From positions 1 to 27,081 of the forward strand of contig NZ_CABUIW010000029.1 in the NCBI RefSeq assembly GCF_902491705.1: a stretch of DNA of 27,081 nucleotides, read 5' to 3'. The notes under the pieces are model-generated. The model had not been told where the DNA came from. It ran no database searches and saw only the letters and a program-made list of their open reading frames with translations. Below are positions 16,970 through 25,106 of this stretch, piece after piece (position 1 is the stretch's first letter; the number at the start of each line of letters is the position of its first letter). The DNA comes from an uncultured Lactobacillus sp. (GTDB lineage Bacteria; Bacillota; Bacilli; Lactobacillales; Lactobacillaceae). Position numbers and translations under genes: made by a program.

Positions 16970-17824
16970 ATGGCAAGAAGAAGACGAAAAAAACAAGGGA
17001 CAGTTTTTTCATCCATTATTGTAATTATTGCGATTGTCTGGGGAGTATTCACTAAAGCTGGCAGCGACCCTGATGGCAGCCAGTTTATTAATGAAATTAC
17101 AGGTAATACGCCTCGAACTACAAACACAATCCAGAAGGCATCTAAAGCTGGGAAGGTTTATGGAGGCTTGTCGCAAGCTGATTATAAAAAGCTAGCTGAT
17201 CTCAATTTTAAGAGTGGGTCAAAAGCCTACACCGAGGTTAACCACAATCGGTCAACTTTAGTTAAAAGCTCATGGAAAGTGAATCGCGTAATCTATTCTA
17301 ATTTGGATTCATTAAACAGGACGTCGCGCTCGAATACCGCTTTTTTAGAGCGTCGTAATGTCGCAAATGATAGTCTGCGTGTGCGGCAGTTTGTTGAACC
17401 AACCGCTTGGCACTACAATCGACGAAACGGCACTCAGATCTATAACCGTGGTCACCTAATTGCTTATTCAGTTTCAGCCGGTATTGACCAAAGCGGAAAC
17501 TATGATCCAAGCAATCAATCAGGTGATCAGAACAACCCTAAGAATTTGTTCACCCAATCTGCTTTTTCTAACCAAAGAATTCAAACGATCTTTGAAAGCA
17601 AGGTGCGAAAAGCCTTGCGACAAAATAAACGTGTGATTTATCAAGCAACCGCCATTTTTAGAGGTAACGAACTCATGGCACGTGGAGTTAACCTCCAAGC
17701 CGTGTCAACCGATGGCAGCTTGGACTTCAATGTTTATTTGTATAATGTTCAACCAGGCTATGAATTTAACTATGATAATGGTAGAGCAAAAGTTGATCGC
17801 CAAATGCGAGTCAATGAAGAGTAG
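16970..17824 (+). CDS. Membrane-anchored DNA/RNA non-specific endonuclease (EndA/Spd type)
   Basis: A 284-aa beta-beta-alpha-metal nuclease. The basic start MARRRRKKQG precedes one hydrophobic segment (residues about 11-27) without a clear cleavage site, so the enzyme is probably tethered with its domain outside the cell. The active-site motif is N159-R-G-H162, with His162 as general base and Asn201 (AFSNQ) as metal ligand. Many relatives have DRGH; NRGH occurs in streptococcal Spd1. Such enzymes cut single- and double-stranded DNA and RNA and serve in nucleotide scavenging or DNA uptake (EndA of pneumococcus). It is the last gene of the five-gene run, 6 bp after the exonuclease, so nucleic-acid breakdown may be a shared theme. 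Confidence 0.88.
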   Translation: MARRRRKKQGTVFSSIIVIIAIVWGVFTKAGSDPDGSQFINEITGNTPRTTNTIQKASKAGKVYGGLSQADYKKLADLNFKSGSKAYTEVNHNRSTLVKSSWKVNRVIYSNLDSLNRTSRSNTAFLERRNVANDSLRVRQFVEPTAWHYNRRNGTQIYNRGHLIAYSVSAGIDQSGNYDPSNQSGDQNNPKNLFTQSAFSNQRIQTIFESKVRKALRQNKRVIYQATAIFRGNELMARGVNLQAVSTDGSLDFNVYLYNVQPGYEFNYDNGRAKVDRQMRVNEE

Positions 17825-17870
17825 AATAGAAACTATAATTTTTGATTTTTAAATAAAAAGGAAGTAAATA

Positions 17871-19298
17871 ATGAAAAAAGATAACTGTACCGCAATGCTT
17901 GTCGGTAAAGACGCTTCAATCGATGGTTCAACTATGATCGCTCGTGACGAAGACGGTTACGGTGGCATTAACGAAAAGCTTTTTGTCGTAAACAAGGCTC
18001 GTCACTACGATGAAGACTACGTTTCAAAATACAATGGCTTCAAGATGCACCTTGAAGGTGACGGCTGCAAGTGGACCGCTGCTCCAACTGCTGATGACTC
18101 AGAAGGCCGCTGGGATGAACAAGGTATTAACGAATACAACGTTGCAATGTCAGCTACTGAAACTGAAGCAACTAATGCTCGCTGCTTAGGTCATGACCCA
18201 CTTGTTGAAGACGGTATTAACGAAGACTCAATGGTTTACATCACCTTGCCATTCGTCAAGACTGCTCGCGAAGGTGTTAAGCGTTTAGGTAGTTTAATTG
18301 AAAAATACGGTACTGGTGAAAGTAACGGTATTGCTTTTTCAGATAATAAAGAAGTTTGGTACCTTGAAACTGGTGCAGGTCACCAATGGGTAGCAGCTCG
18401 TGTTCCTGATGATTCATACGCAATTTGCCCTAACATCATGGTTATCCAAAACGTTGACTTTGATGATCCAGATAACTTTATGTTCAGCGATGGCATTCAA
18501 GAATTCGTAGAAAAGAATCATTTGAATAACTCTACTGATGGCAGCTTTAGTTTCCGTGATATCTTTGGTACTAAAGACGAAGCCGATGCTTTCTACAATA
18601 CTCCAAGAACTTGGTACGGCCAAAAGTTGTTCAACCCAAGTATTGAACAAGATCCAACTAGCCAAGAAATGCCATTCACTCGTGTTCCTGAAAAGAAGAT
18701 CGGCGTTGAAGACGTTCAAAAGTTTTTGACTAGTCACTACAATGGAACTCCATATGATCCAATGGATACTTTCTCATCCGGCACTGAAAAAGAACAAAAG
18801 ATGTTCCGTTCAATTGCTTTGGACAGAAACCAAGAATCAAGCATCTTACAAATTAGAAATGATGTTCCTGCTAAGATGGCTGCCATTCAATGGATTAACA
18901 TGGGCTTTTACGCATATTCTCCATATGTTCCTTTCTACACTAACATTGAAGATACGCCTCTTAACTACAAGGTTGCAGACCACATGGTAGATCCAGATAG
19001 CAGTGCATACTGGCTTTACAAGACTTTGCAAGTTATCGTTGAACCACGCTATCACCAATATATTTATGAAGTAAATGCCTACCGTGATGATTGCCAAAGC
19101 TACGGTATTGGCAGAATCGATGCAATTGATGAAAAGGCTAAGGATCTTGATGGCACTGAACTTATCAAGTACTTAACTAATGCAAACGATGTTACCGCTG
19201 GTGTGATTACCAAGAAGACTAAGGAATTAATGAGCAAATTGGTAAGACAAGCTTTGAATAGTTCTAAGTATCAATTTGAACGCGGCGACAACTTATAA
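17871..19298 (+). CDS. pepD: C69-family dipeptidase
   Basis: A 475-aa cytoplasmic dipeptidase of peptidase family C69 (PepD/PepDA), which hydrolyses a broad range of dipeptides in lactobacilli. The family is Ntn-hydrolase-like, with an N-terminal cysteine nucleophile exposed by removal of a short leader. Here the nucleophile is C6 in MKKDNCTAMLVGKDAS, followed by DGSTMIARDEDG and by NEYNVAMSATET further on. SD AAAAGGAAG is well placed. A consensus -10 (TATAAT, 17834-17839) in the 46-bp gap suggests its own promoter, though no good -35 is seen. Codon use is strongly biased (AAC, TAC, GAA, GGT), suggesting high expression. A strong terminator follows. Confidence 0.93.
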   Translation: MKKDNCTAMLVGKDASIDGSTMIARDEDGYGGINEKLFVVNKARHYDEDYVSKYNGFKMHLEGDGCKWTAAPTADDSEGRWDEQGINEYNVAMSATETEATNARCLGHDPLVEDGINEDSMVYITLPFVKTAREGVKRLGSLIEKYGTGESNGIAFSDNKEVWYLETGAGHQWVAARVPDDSYAICPNIMVIQNVDFDDPDNFMFSDGIQEFVEKNHLNNSTDGSFSFRDIFGTKDEADAFYNTPRTWYGQKLFNPSIEQDPTSQEMPFTRVPEKKIGVEDVQKFLTSHYNGTPYDPMDTFSSGTEKEQKMFRSIALDRNQESSILQIRNDVPAKMAAIQWINMGFYAYSPYVPFYTNIEDTPLNYKVADHMVDPDSSAYWLYKTLQVIVEPRYHQYIYEVNAYRDDCQSYGIGRIDAIDEKAKDLDGTELIKYLTNANDVTAGVITKKTKELMSKLVRQALNSSKYQFERGDNL

Positions 19299-19322
19299 AA
19301 AACAAAATGTAATAAATAATTC

Positions 19323-19362
19323 AAAAATCGATCATGGAATATATTTCATGATCGATTTTTTT
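19323..19362 (+). terminator. Terminator of pepD
   Basis: AAAATCGATCATG and CATGATCGATTTT form a 13-bp stem with a 10-base loop, followed by further T. It is nearly symmetrical and may also act on the minus strand. Confidence 0.9.
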
Positions 19363-19384
19363 GGTACGTACCACAATATTTAGT

Positions 19385-19438
19385 AAACCCGAACAAAACG
19401 GATATTTTTGATAATGTAAGCATTTGATTACGAACAAA
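19385..19438 (+). promoter_or_regulatory. Two PurBox-like direct repeats upstream of the ABC importer operon
   Basis: CGAACAAAAC occurs at 19390-19399 and again at 19431-19440, 41 bp apart. With flanks, AAACCCGAACAAA matches the Firmicutes PurR box AWWWCCGAACWWT at 11 of 13 positions and GATTACGAACAAA at 10 of 13. Two further CGAA cores lie at 19442 and 19484. In Lactococcus, PurR activates promoters from direct PurBoxes upstream of the -35. The 286-bp region between pepD and the operon otherwise holds the pepD terminator and a candidate promoter. Confidence 0.4.
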
Positions 19439-19504
19439 ACACGAATACTGAGAGAAATTTATTTCATCAGCACTGAGAAACCACGAATTTTTTAATTGAA
19501 TCAT

Positions 19505-19533
19505 TTGTGCTTTTTCTCTCTTTAGCTTAGAAT
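19505..19533 (+). promoter_or_regulatory. Candidate promoter of the ABC importer operon
   Basis: TTGTGC (19505-19510) and TAGAAT (19528-19533) are spaced by 17 bp. The -10 is good and the -35 poor, which would fit a promoter needing an activator. The boxes at 19385-19438 lie about 70 to 120 bp upstream of the -35. Confidence 0.4.
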
Positions 19534-19584
19534 TAATAGAGAAATTTATAACTTAAAATCAATATATAGTGGTGTGTGAATCTT

Positions 19585-20670
19585 ATGAATGATGATAAAT
19601 TCGTGGAAGTAAAGAACCTTAAAAAGGTTTACGACAATGGTCATGAAGCAATCAAGGACGTTAGCTTTTCAGTAAAAAAAGGCGACCTTGTATGTTTGCT
19701 TGGCCCTTCAGGTTGTGGTAAAACGACCATTTTAAACATGCTTGCTGGTTTACTTAACCCAACCAGCGGTGACATTCGTTTTGATGGCAAGTCTGTTGTA
19801 AACGTAGCGCCTAAAGATCGTCAAATTGGCTATGTTTTCCAGAACTACGCTTTGTACCCACACATGACAGTACTTCAAAACGTAATGTTTCCTTTGACTG
19901 TCGGCAAACAAAAGATGCCTAAGGATAAGGCTAAAGAAATTGCCGAAAAATACATGGAAACTACGCAAATTATGGAACTTGCTGACCAAAAGCCAGGTAA
20001 CTTGTCAGGTGGTCAACAACAGCGTGTTGCCATTGCCCGTGCTTTGGTGCAACAACCTAAGATTTTGCTCATGGATGAACCTTTGAGTAACCTTGATGCT
20101 AGATTACGTTTGAAGATTCGTGAAGAAATCCGTAACTTAGTTAAAAAAGTGGGCATTACTACTTTATTTGTTACCCACGACCAAGAAGAAGCCTTATCTA
20201 TCGGTGATAAAATCATCCTCTTCAATAATGGTGTGATCCAACAAGACGATATGGGTCAAAACTTCTATCTTGAACCAAACAATTACTTTGTTGCTAACTT
20301 CGTTGGTAACCCTGTTATCGATAACTTCAACGTTACTGTTAACGGTGACAAGATTAGCGGATCAGACTTTGAAATTAACGTTGCTGATTTAGATAAAGAT
20401 CGCTTCAAGCATGACTTAACTGATGGCGAATACGTATTGTCAGTTCGTCCTGAAAACATTTTGCCTGCTGAAAATGGTGATGTTTCAGCTAAGATTGACG
20501 ACGTTGAATTAATCGGCCGCGAACGCATTTTGAAGTTTACTCATGACGGCGTTCAAGCTCGTTCACTTGTTGATCTTGAAACTCCAATTAAGCGTGGCGA
20601 CAGCGTCAACTTAAAGATGCGCTTAGATCGCGTATTCCTCTTTACTAAGGAAGGAGAGCGTGTGTACTAA
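19585..20670 (+). CDS. CUT1-type ABC importer ATPase (MsmX/UgpC-like)
   Basis: A 361-aa ATPase of the carbohydrate-importer class that energises the two permeases encoded next. Walker A is G40-PSGCGKTT, the Q-loop lies in VFQNYALYPHMTV, the signature is L140-SGGQQQR, Walker B is ILLMDEP (D164, E165), and the switch His is in FVTHDQEEA. Residues about 240-361 form the OB-fold/TOBE regulatory domain typical of MalK, UgpC and MsmX. ATG 19585 is preferred over GTG 19576, since the only SD-like sequence (AGTGGTG) abuts the GTG. It is the first gene of a five-gene operon and its stop overlaps the next start by one base. Confidence 0.93.
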   Translation: MNDDKFVEVKNLKKVYDNGHEAIKDVSFSVKKGDLVCLLGPSGCGKTTILNMLAGLLNPTSGDIRFDGKSVVNVAPKDRQIGYVFQNYALYPHMTVLQNVMFPLTVGKQKMPKDKAKEIAEKYMETTQIMELADQKPGNLSGGQQQRVAIARALVQQPKILLMDEPLSNLDARLRLKIREEIRNLVKKVGITTLFVTHDQEEALSIGDKIILFNNGVIQQDDMGQNFYLEPNNYFVANFVGNPVIDNFNVTVNGDKISGSDFEINVADLDKDRFKHDLTDGEYVLSVRPENILPAENGDVSAKIDDVELIGRERILKFTHDGVQARSLVDLETPIKRGDSVNLKMRLDRVFLFTKEGERVY

Positions 20671-21536
20671 TGAAGAGCAATCAAAAGAAAGCTTGGCTCT
20701 TTTTAGCGCCAACAATTATCTTTGTTACTTTCTTTAGTATCTACCCAATTTTGCGGGCCTTTGTAATGAGTTTTCAAAGCGGTCCACTTATCAACTTAAA
20801 CTGGAGCGGCTTTAGCAACTATCAATACATTTTTAGCGACCCTGAATTTTGGCGTGCTATTAAGAACACTATTTTATATGCATTGATTTCAGTGCCTGTT
20901 GCCTTGGCTATTTCAATCATGTTAGCCTGGTTCATTTTTAGTAAAGTAAAGCACAAGTCATTCTTTGAAACGACTTTCTTCATGCCTTATGTTACTTCAA
21001 CTATTGCGATTGGTATTGTGTTCCGTTACATCTTTAACGGTGAGTACGGGATGCTTAACTTCTTGCTTAGAGCACTTCACTTGCCAGCTCCTAACTGGAT
21101 TGATGATCCATCGATGTCACTTACTACCATTATTATCTTTGGTGTTTGGACATCCTTGGCCTTTAACATCGTTATCTTGATGGGTGCTCTTCGTAACATC
21201 GATCCAAACTACTACACTATTGCCGATATGTATGGCGCAACTGGTACTGAAAAATTCTGGCGCATCACAATGCCACAATTAGTCCCAACTATTGCCTTCT
21301 TATTGACAATGAATATTATTGCCGCATTCAAGATTTATACTTCCGTATATGCCTTGTTTAACGGTCAAGCTGGTGTCGGTAACTCAGCTACTACTGCAGT
21401 GTTCTACATTTATAACAAATTCCAAATTGTAGGAACTCCTGGTGTAGCGATGGCCGCAACGGTAGTTTTATTCCTCATTATTATGTTTGTAACGTTCTTA
21501 CAACGTAAGATGATGAAGAAGATTGGGGGACGGTAA
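20670..21536 (+). CDS. ABC importer permease, UgpA/MalF-like
   Basis: A 288-aa permease with six hydrophobic segments. The EAA loop that docks to the ATPase is ADMYGATGTEKFWRITMPQL (about residues 187-206). Its start (ATGA overlap) shares one base with the stop of the ATPase gene, which implies translational coupling. Together with the following permease it forms the membrane channel. The N-terminus KSNQKKAWLFLAPTIIFVTF is typical of UgpA/MsmF-type CUT1 permeases. Confidence 0.92.
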   Translation: MKSNQKKAWLFLAPTIIFVTFFSIYPILRAFVMSFQSGPLINLNWSGFSNYQYIFSDPEFWRAIKNTILYALISVPVALAISIMLAWFIFSKVKHKSFFETTFFMPYVTSTIAIGIVFRYIFNGEYGMLNFLLRALHLPAPNWIDDPSMSLTTIIIFGVWTSLAFNIVILMGALRNIDPNYYTIADMYGATGTEKFWRITMPQLVPTIAFLLTMNIIAAFKIYTSVYALFNGQAGVGNSATTAVFYIYNKFQIVGTPGVAMAATVVLFLIIMFVTFLQRKMMKKIGGR

Positions 21537-21538
21537 AA

Positions 21539-22363
21539 ATGAAGAAGATTCGTTGGGGTACTTTGATTGCCTACATTGTTTTGGCAATCTTTGCGATTAT
21601 TACTGTCTTTCCATTCGTTTACATGATTTTGGGCGGTTTAATGAGTTTTAGAGAAACTACTACTATTCCGCCAACACTTATTCCAAAGCATTTTGAATGG
21701 TCAAACTATGCTAAGGTCTTTGCTCAAGCACCATTTGCACGTTACTTCTTGAACACCTTTATCACAGCAACTGTAACTACTGTGGTTAGTTTGTTCAACG
21801 CATTGCTTGGTGCCTTTGCCATGGTTAACTTGAAATTCAAGGGTAAAGGAATTGTTCAAGTTGTTCTCTTATCACTTTTGATGGTGCCAGGTGAAGCAAT
21901 CATCTTTACCAACTACAACACTATTGCCAGAATGGGCTTACTTAACACTTACATTGGTTTGGTACTTCCATTCTTGACTTCAATTTTCTACATGTACTAC
22001 TTACAAAGCTACTTTGGCTCAATCTCACAAACTATTTATAAGGCTGCGATGATTGATGGAGCTAGCGACTGGGAATACATCTGGAAGATTTTGGTACCAA
22101 TGTCTAAAGGTGGTTTGTTTACTGTTGCGCTTTTGAGCTTCATTTCAGGCTGGAATTCATTCCTATGGCCATTATTGGTAACTAACGAAGACAGCATGAG
22201 ATTGCTTAACAACGGTTTAACTTCATTTGCTTCAGATGCAGGTAGTGAAACTCAATTGCAATTAGCAGCTGCAACCTTGACTGTTTTGCCAATCTTGATT
22301 TTGTACTTCATTTTTAGAAAGCAAATTATTAGAGGGGTAGTACGCAATGACCTTAAAGGATAA
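21539..22363 (+). CDS. ABC importer permease, UgpE/MalG-like
   Basis: A 274-aa permease with six hydrophobic segments and the EAA loop KAAMIDGASDWEYIWKILVP. Start 2 bp after the first permease; GGGGGA before it serves as SD. The C-terminal FRKQIIRGVVRNDLKG ends with the KG typical of CUT1 MalG/UgpE-type permeases. Its last 17 bp overlap the metallo-hydrolase gene. Confidence 0.92.
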   Translation: MKKIRWGTLIAYIVLAIFAIITVFPFVYMILGGLMSFRETTTIPPTLIPKHFEWSNYAKVFAQAPFARYFLNTFITATVTTVVSLFNALLGAFAMVNLKFKGKGIVQVVLLSLLMVPGEAIIFTNYNTIARMGLLNTYIGLVLPFLTSIFYMYYLQSYFGSISQTIYKAAMIDGASDWEYIWKILVPMSKGGLFTVALLSFISGWNSFLWPLLVTNEDSMRLLNNGLTSFASDAGSETQLQLAAATLTVLPILILYFIFRKQIIRGVVRNDLKG

Positions 22364-23642
22364 AACAACTGTCACTTTTTATAATGGACTCACTACAATT
22401 GGTGGTCCAATGATTGAAGTGGCTTATAACAAGTCACATGTTCTGTTTGACTTAGGCGAAGTATACCGCCCTGAATTAAAGCTACCTGATGAAAGTTATC
22501 AAACTTTGATCAAGAATGAATTGATTGGTGACGTACCTAATTTCTACGATCCAAAGATTACCGGTAAGCCAATTGATACTGATCGCTGGGAACATTCTGC
22601 AGCATATATTTCACACTTGCACTTGGACCACAGTAAGGCCTTGAATTTACTCGCACCTGAAATTCCACTTTATGCAGGTCCAATTACTGCACATTTGCTT
22701 CCTACTTTAAATGAAAATGGCGACTTCCTTTTGCCAGCTGCAGGCCACGCTAAAAACTACACGCGTCCAATCATTGCGGCTGAATACAAGAAGCCAATTA
22801 AAGTGGGCGATATTACCCTGGAAATATATCCTAGTGACCATGATGCATATGGTGCTACTGGTTTATTGATTAAAACGCCTGACAAGCAAATTGCCTACAC
22901 TGGTGATATTCGTTTGCACGGCTACCACCCAGATTGGGTTCGTGCATTCATGAAGGCAGCTAAGGGTAGCGACATGTTAATCATTGAAGGTACCGGGGTT
23001 TCTTGGCCAGAAGAAAAGCATGATGAAAATAGCGAAGAATTCACTGGCCCTAAGAATGAAGTAGAACTTACTGAAGAAATCGTCCGCTTGCAAAAAGCTA
23101 ACCCTGATCGTCAGATTACTTTTAACACTTATCCAACTAACGTGGAGAGATTGCTTCGCATTATTTCAGATTCTCCACGTAAGGTAGTGCTTCATGCCAA
23201 GCGTGCGCATTTGCTTAAGGACAGTCTTAACCAAGACTATTCATATTACTACTTGCCAGAAGATGAAAAGTATTCCGATTTAAATCCTGAGCTTGAAGTA
23301 AACTACGACGAGCTTTTGGCAGATAATCACAAATACTTGTGGCAAGTTGTAAGCGGTTATGATAAGCTTCAGGAGGGTGGATTATACATCCACTCAAACG
23401 CTGAGCCTTTGGGTGATTTCGACCCTGCCTACAAGCCATTTGTAGAGCAATTCGATAAGCTAAATATTGAGTTTGTAGCGCTTCGCTGCTCAGGTCATGC
23501 CGATGAAAAAGAACTCAAGGAAATAATTAGTGGGATTCAGCCAGCTATTTTGGCACCGGTGCACACATTGCATCCGGAGCTGGAAGAGAATCCATTTGGA
23601 GAACGTATTTTACCTAAACGTGGTCAAACAATCACGCTTTAG
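22347..23642 (+). CDS. MBL-fold hydrolase, RNase J/beta-CASP-like, in the ABC operon
   Basis: A 431-aa metallo-beta-lactamase-fold protein. Metal ligands are complete: H90-L-H92-L-D94-H95, H165 (PSDHDAYG), D187 (YTGDIRLHG) and H406 (PVHTLHPE). S-G-H384-A-D-E followed by LAPVHT matches beta-CASP motifs B and C of RNase J-like proteins. Those family members cut RNA or DNA, although MBL proteins also include phosphodiesterases and lactonases. It overlaps the upstream permease by 17 bp and precedes the binding protein by 51 bp, so it is made with the importer. I infer a cytoplasmic hydrolase acting on the imported compound, possibly a phosphodiester. A role in RNA turnover remains possible. It is shorter than RNase J (about 555 aa) and appears to lack the RNase J C-terminal domain. 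Confidence 0.82.
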   Translation: MTLKDKTTVTFYNGLTTIGGPMIEVAYNKSHVLFDLGEVYRPELKLPDESYQTLIKNELIGDVPNFYDPKITGKPIDTDRWEHSAAYISHLHLDHSKALNLLAPEIPLYAGPITAHLLPTLNENGDFLLPAAGHAKNYTRPIIAAEYKKPIKVGDITLEIYPSDHDAYGATGLLIKTPDKQIAYTGDIRLHGYHPDWVRAFMKAAKGSDMLIIEGTGVSWPEEKHDENSEEFTGPKNEVELTEEIVRLQKANPDRQITFNTYPTNVERLLRIISDSPRKVVLHAKRAHLLKDSLNQDYSYYYLPEDEKYSDLNPELEVNYDELLADNHKYLWQVVSGYDKLQEGGLYIHSNAEPLGDFDPAYKPFVEQFDKLNIEFVALRCSGHADEKELKEIISGIQPAILAPVHTLHPELEENPFGERILPKRGQTITL

Positions 23643-23693
23643 TAAAATGAAAAAATTGTTGTTTAGTTTTATTTTTTAGGAGGATTTATCCAA

Positions 23694-24998
23694 ATGAAGT
23701 TTAGTAAGAAACTTGCTACGGCTGCCGTTGCTGCTTTAGCCTTAGTAGGAACTGCTGCTTGTTCAAATGGTGGCAGCAACTCTTCATCATCAAGTTCAGA
23801 AAAGATTCCATCAAAGATTACTAAGAAGACTACAGTTGTCTTTTGGAATGCTATGCCAGGTGTACAAGGTTCAACTTTGAAGCAATTGACTAACGAATTC
23901 GAAAAGAAGAACCCTAAGATCAACGTTAAGTTGGAAAACCAAGGTGCTTATAACGATTTGCAAGCTAAGATTAACTCAACTTTGCAATCACCAAACAACT
24001 TGCCAACTATTACTCAAGCATACCCAGGCTGGCTTTGGAACGCTGCACAAAACAAGATGCTTGTTAACTTAACTCCATACATCAACAACAAGAATGTTGG
24101 TTGGGGCAGTGCTAAGGCATCAGGCATTAGAACCGAATTACTTGACGGTGCTAAGATCAAGGGTACCCAATACGGTATTCCATTTAACAAGTCAATTGAA
24201 ACTTTGACTTACAACGCTGACATGTTCAAGAAGTATGGCATTAAGAAAGTTCCAACCACTATGGATGAACTTAAGCAAGTGTCAGAAACTATTTACAAGA
24301 AGAGTAACCACAAGGTTGTAGGTGCTGGTTTTGACTCACTTTCTAACTACTACACTCTTGGTATGAAGAACGAAGGCGTTGACTTCTCAGACAAGATTAA
24401 CTTCAGTGGTGCTGATTCAAAGAAAGTTATTAACTACTACGCAGATGGTGTTAAGAAGGGTTACTTCAGAATGGCCGGTTCAGATCACTACCTTTCAGGT
24501 CCATTTGCTAACGAAAAGGTTGCTATGTTCATCGGTACTTCAGCAGGTGAAGGATTTGTTAAGCAAGGTGTAGGTAAGAAGTTTACTTACGATGTTGCTC
24601 CTCGTCCTGGTAAGTACACTATGCAACAAGGTACTGACATTTACATGTTCAACCACGCAAGTGCTGATCAAAAGGCTGCCGCATTTAAGTACATTAAGTT
24701 CTTAACTTCTAAGTCAAGCCAACTTAAGTGGGCTAACGCAACTGGTTACATCCCAGTTAACGAAAGCGTTGTAACTTCAAGTGAATACAAGAACAACAAG
24801 AACATTAAGCTTCCTGCTAAACTTGAAGACTCAATGAAGCACTTATACAGTGTTCCAGTTTCAAAGAACTCAAATGCTGCATTCCAACAATTGAACAGCA
24901 TTATGCAAAACATTTTATCCGCAGCTCAAAAGGGTCAAAATGTTAACAGCCAAATTAACGCTGGTAAACAAAAATTTGATGCTGCTTGGAAGCAATAA
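23694..24998 (+). CDS. ABC importer substrate-binding lipoprotein, UgpB-like
   Basis: A 434-aa extracytoplasmic binding protein of family 1 (MalE/UgpB). The lipobox is LVGTAAC, with Cys23 as lipidation site, followed by an Asn/Gly/Ser linker. The mature part starts TTVVFWNAMPGVQGSTLKQL and contains TITQAYPGWLWNAAQ and YGIPFNKSIETLTYN. The fold and operon point to import of a sugar or sugar phosphate, and similar proteins are annotated as glycerol-3-phosphate-binding. The substrate is not proven. It has its own strong SD (AGGAGG, 23678-23683). Codon bias is very strong, fitting a protein needed in excess of the permease. A terminator follows at 25024. Confidence 0.92.
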   Translation: MKFSKKLATAAVAALALVGTAACSNGGSNSSSSSSEKIPSKITKKTTVVFWNAMPGVQGSTLKQLTNEFEKKNPKINVKLENQGAYNDLQAKINSTLQSPNNLPTITQAYPGWLWNAAQNKMLVNLTPYINNKNVGWGSAKASGIRTELLDGAKIKGTQYGIPFNKSIETLTYNADMFKKYGIKKVPTTMDELKQVSETIYKKSNHKVVGAGFDSLSNYYTLGMKNEGVDFSDKINFSGADSKKVINYYADGVKKGYFRMAGSDHYLSGPFANEKVAMFIGTSAGEGFVKQGVGKKFTYDVAPRPGKYTMQQGTDIYMFNHASADQKAAAFKYIKFLTSKSSQLKWANATGYIPVNESVVTSSEYKNNKNIKLPAKLEDSMKHLYSVPVSKNSNAAFQQLNSIMQNILSAAQKGQNVNSQINAGKQKFDAAWKQ

Positions 24999-25023
24999 AA
25001 CTAAATAACGATTAATTAATGTT

Positions 25024-25055
25024 AAAAGCAGGCCGTGCTGGGTCTGCTTTTTTTG
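25024..25055 (+). terminator. Terminator of the ABC importer operon
   Basis: AAAAGCAGGCC pairs with GGGTCTGCTTTT (one G-T pair) around a short loop, followed by T. Confidence 0.8.
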
Positions 25056-25106
25056 TTGAAAAATGGTAACATTTATAGGTAAATAAAAATTGCAGAGGTG
25101 AGCCAG

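Noticed and set aside
18414..19097. Minus-strand frames of 83 and 107 aa inside pepD
   Set aside because: They lie opposite a highly codon-biased, clearly identified gene, and biased codons create long antisense frames.
19388..19440. Catabolite-repression (cre) site near ATGTAAGCATTTGATT
   Set aside because: The central CG and the right half of the cre consensus are missing.
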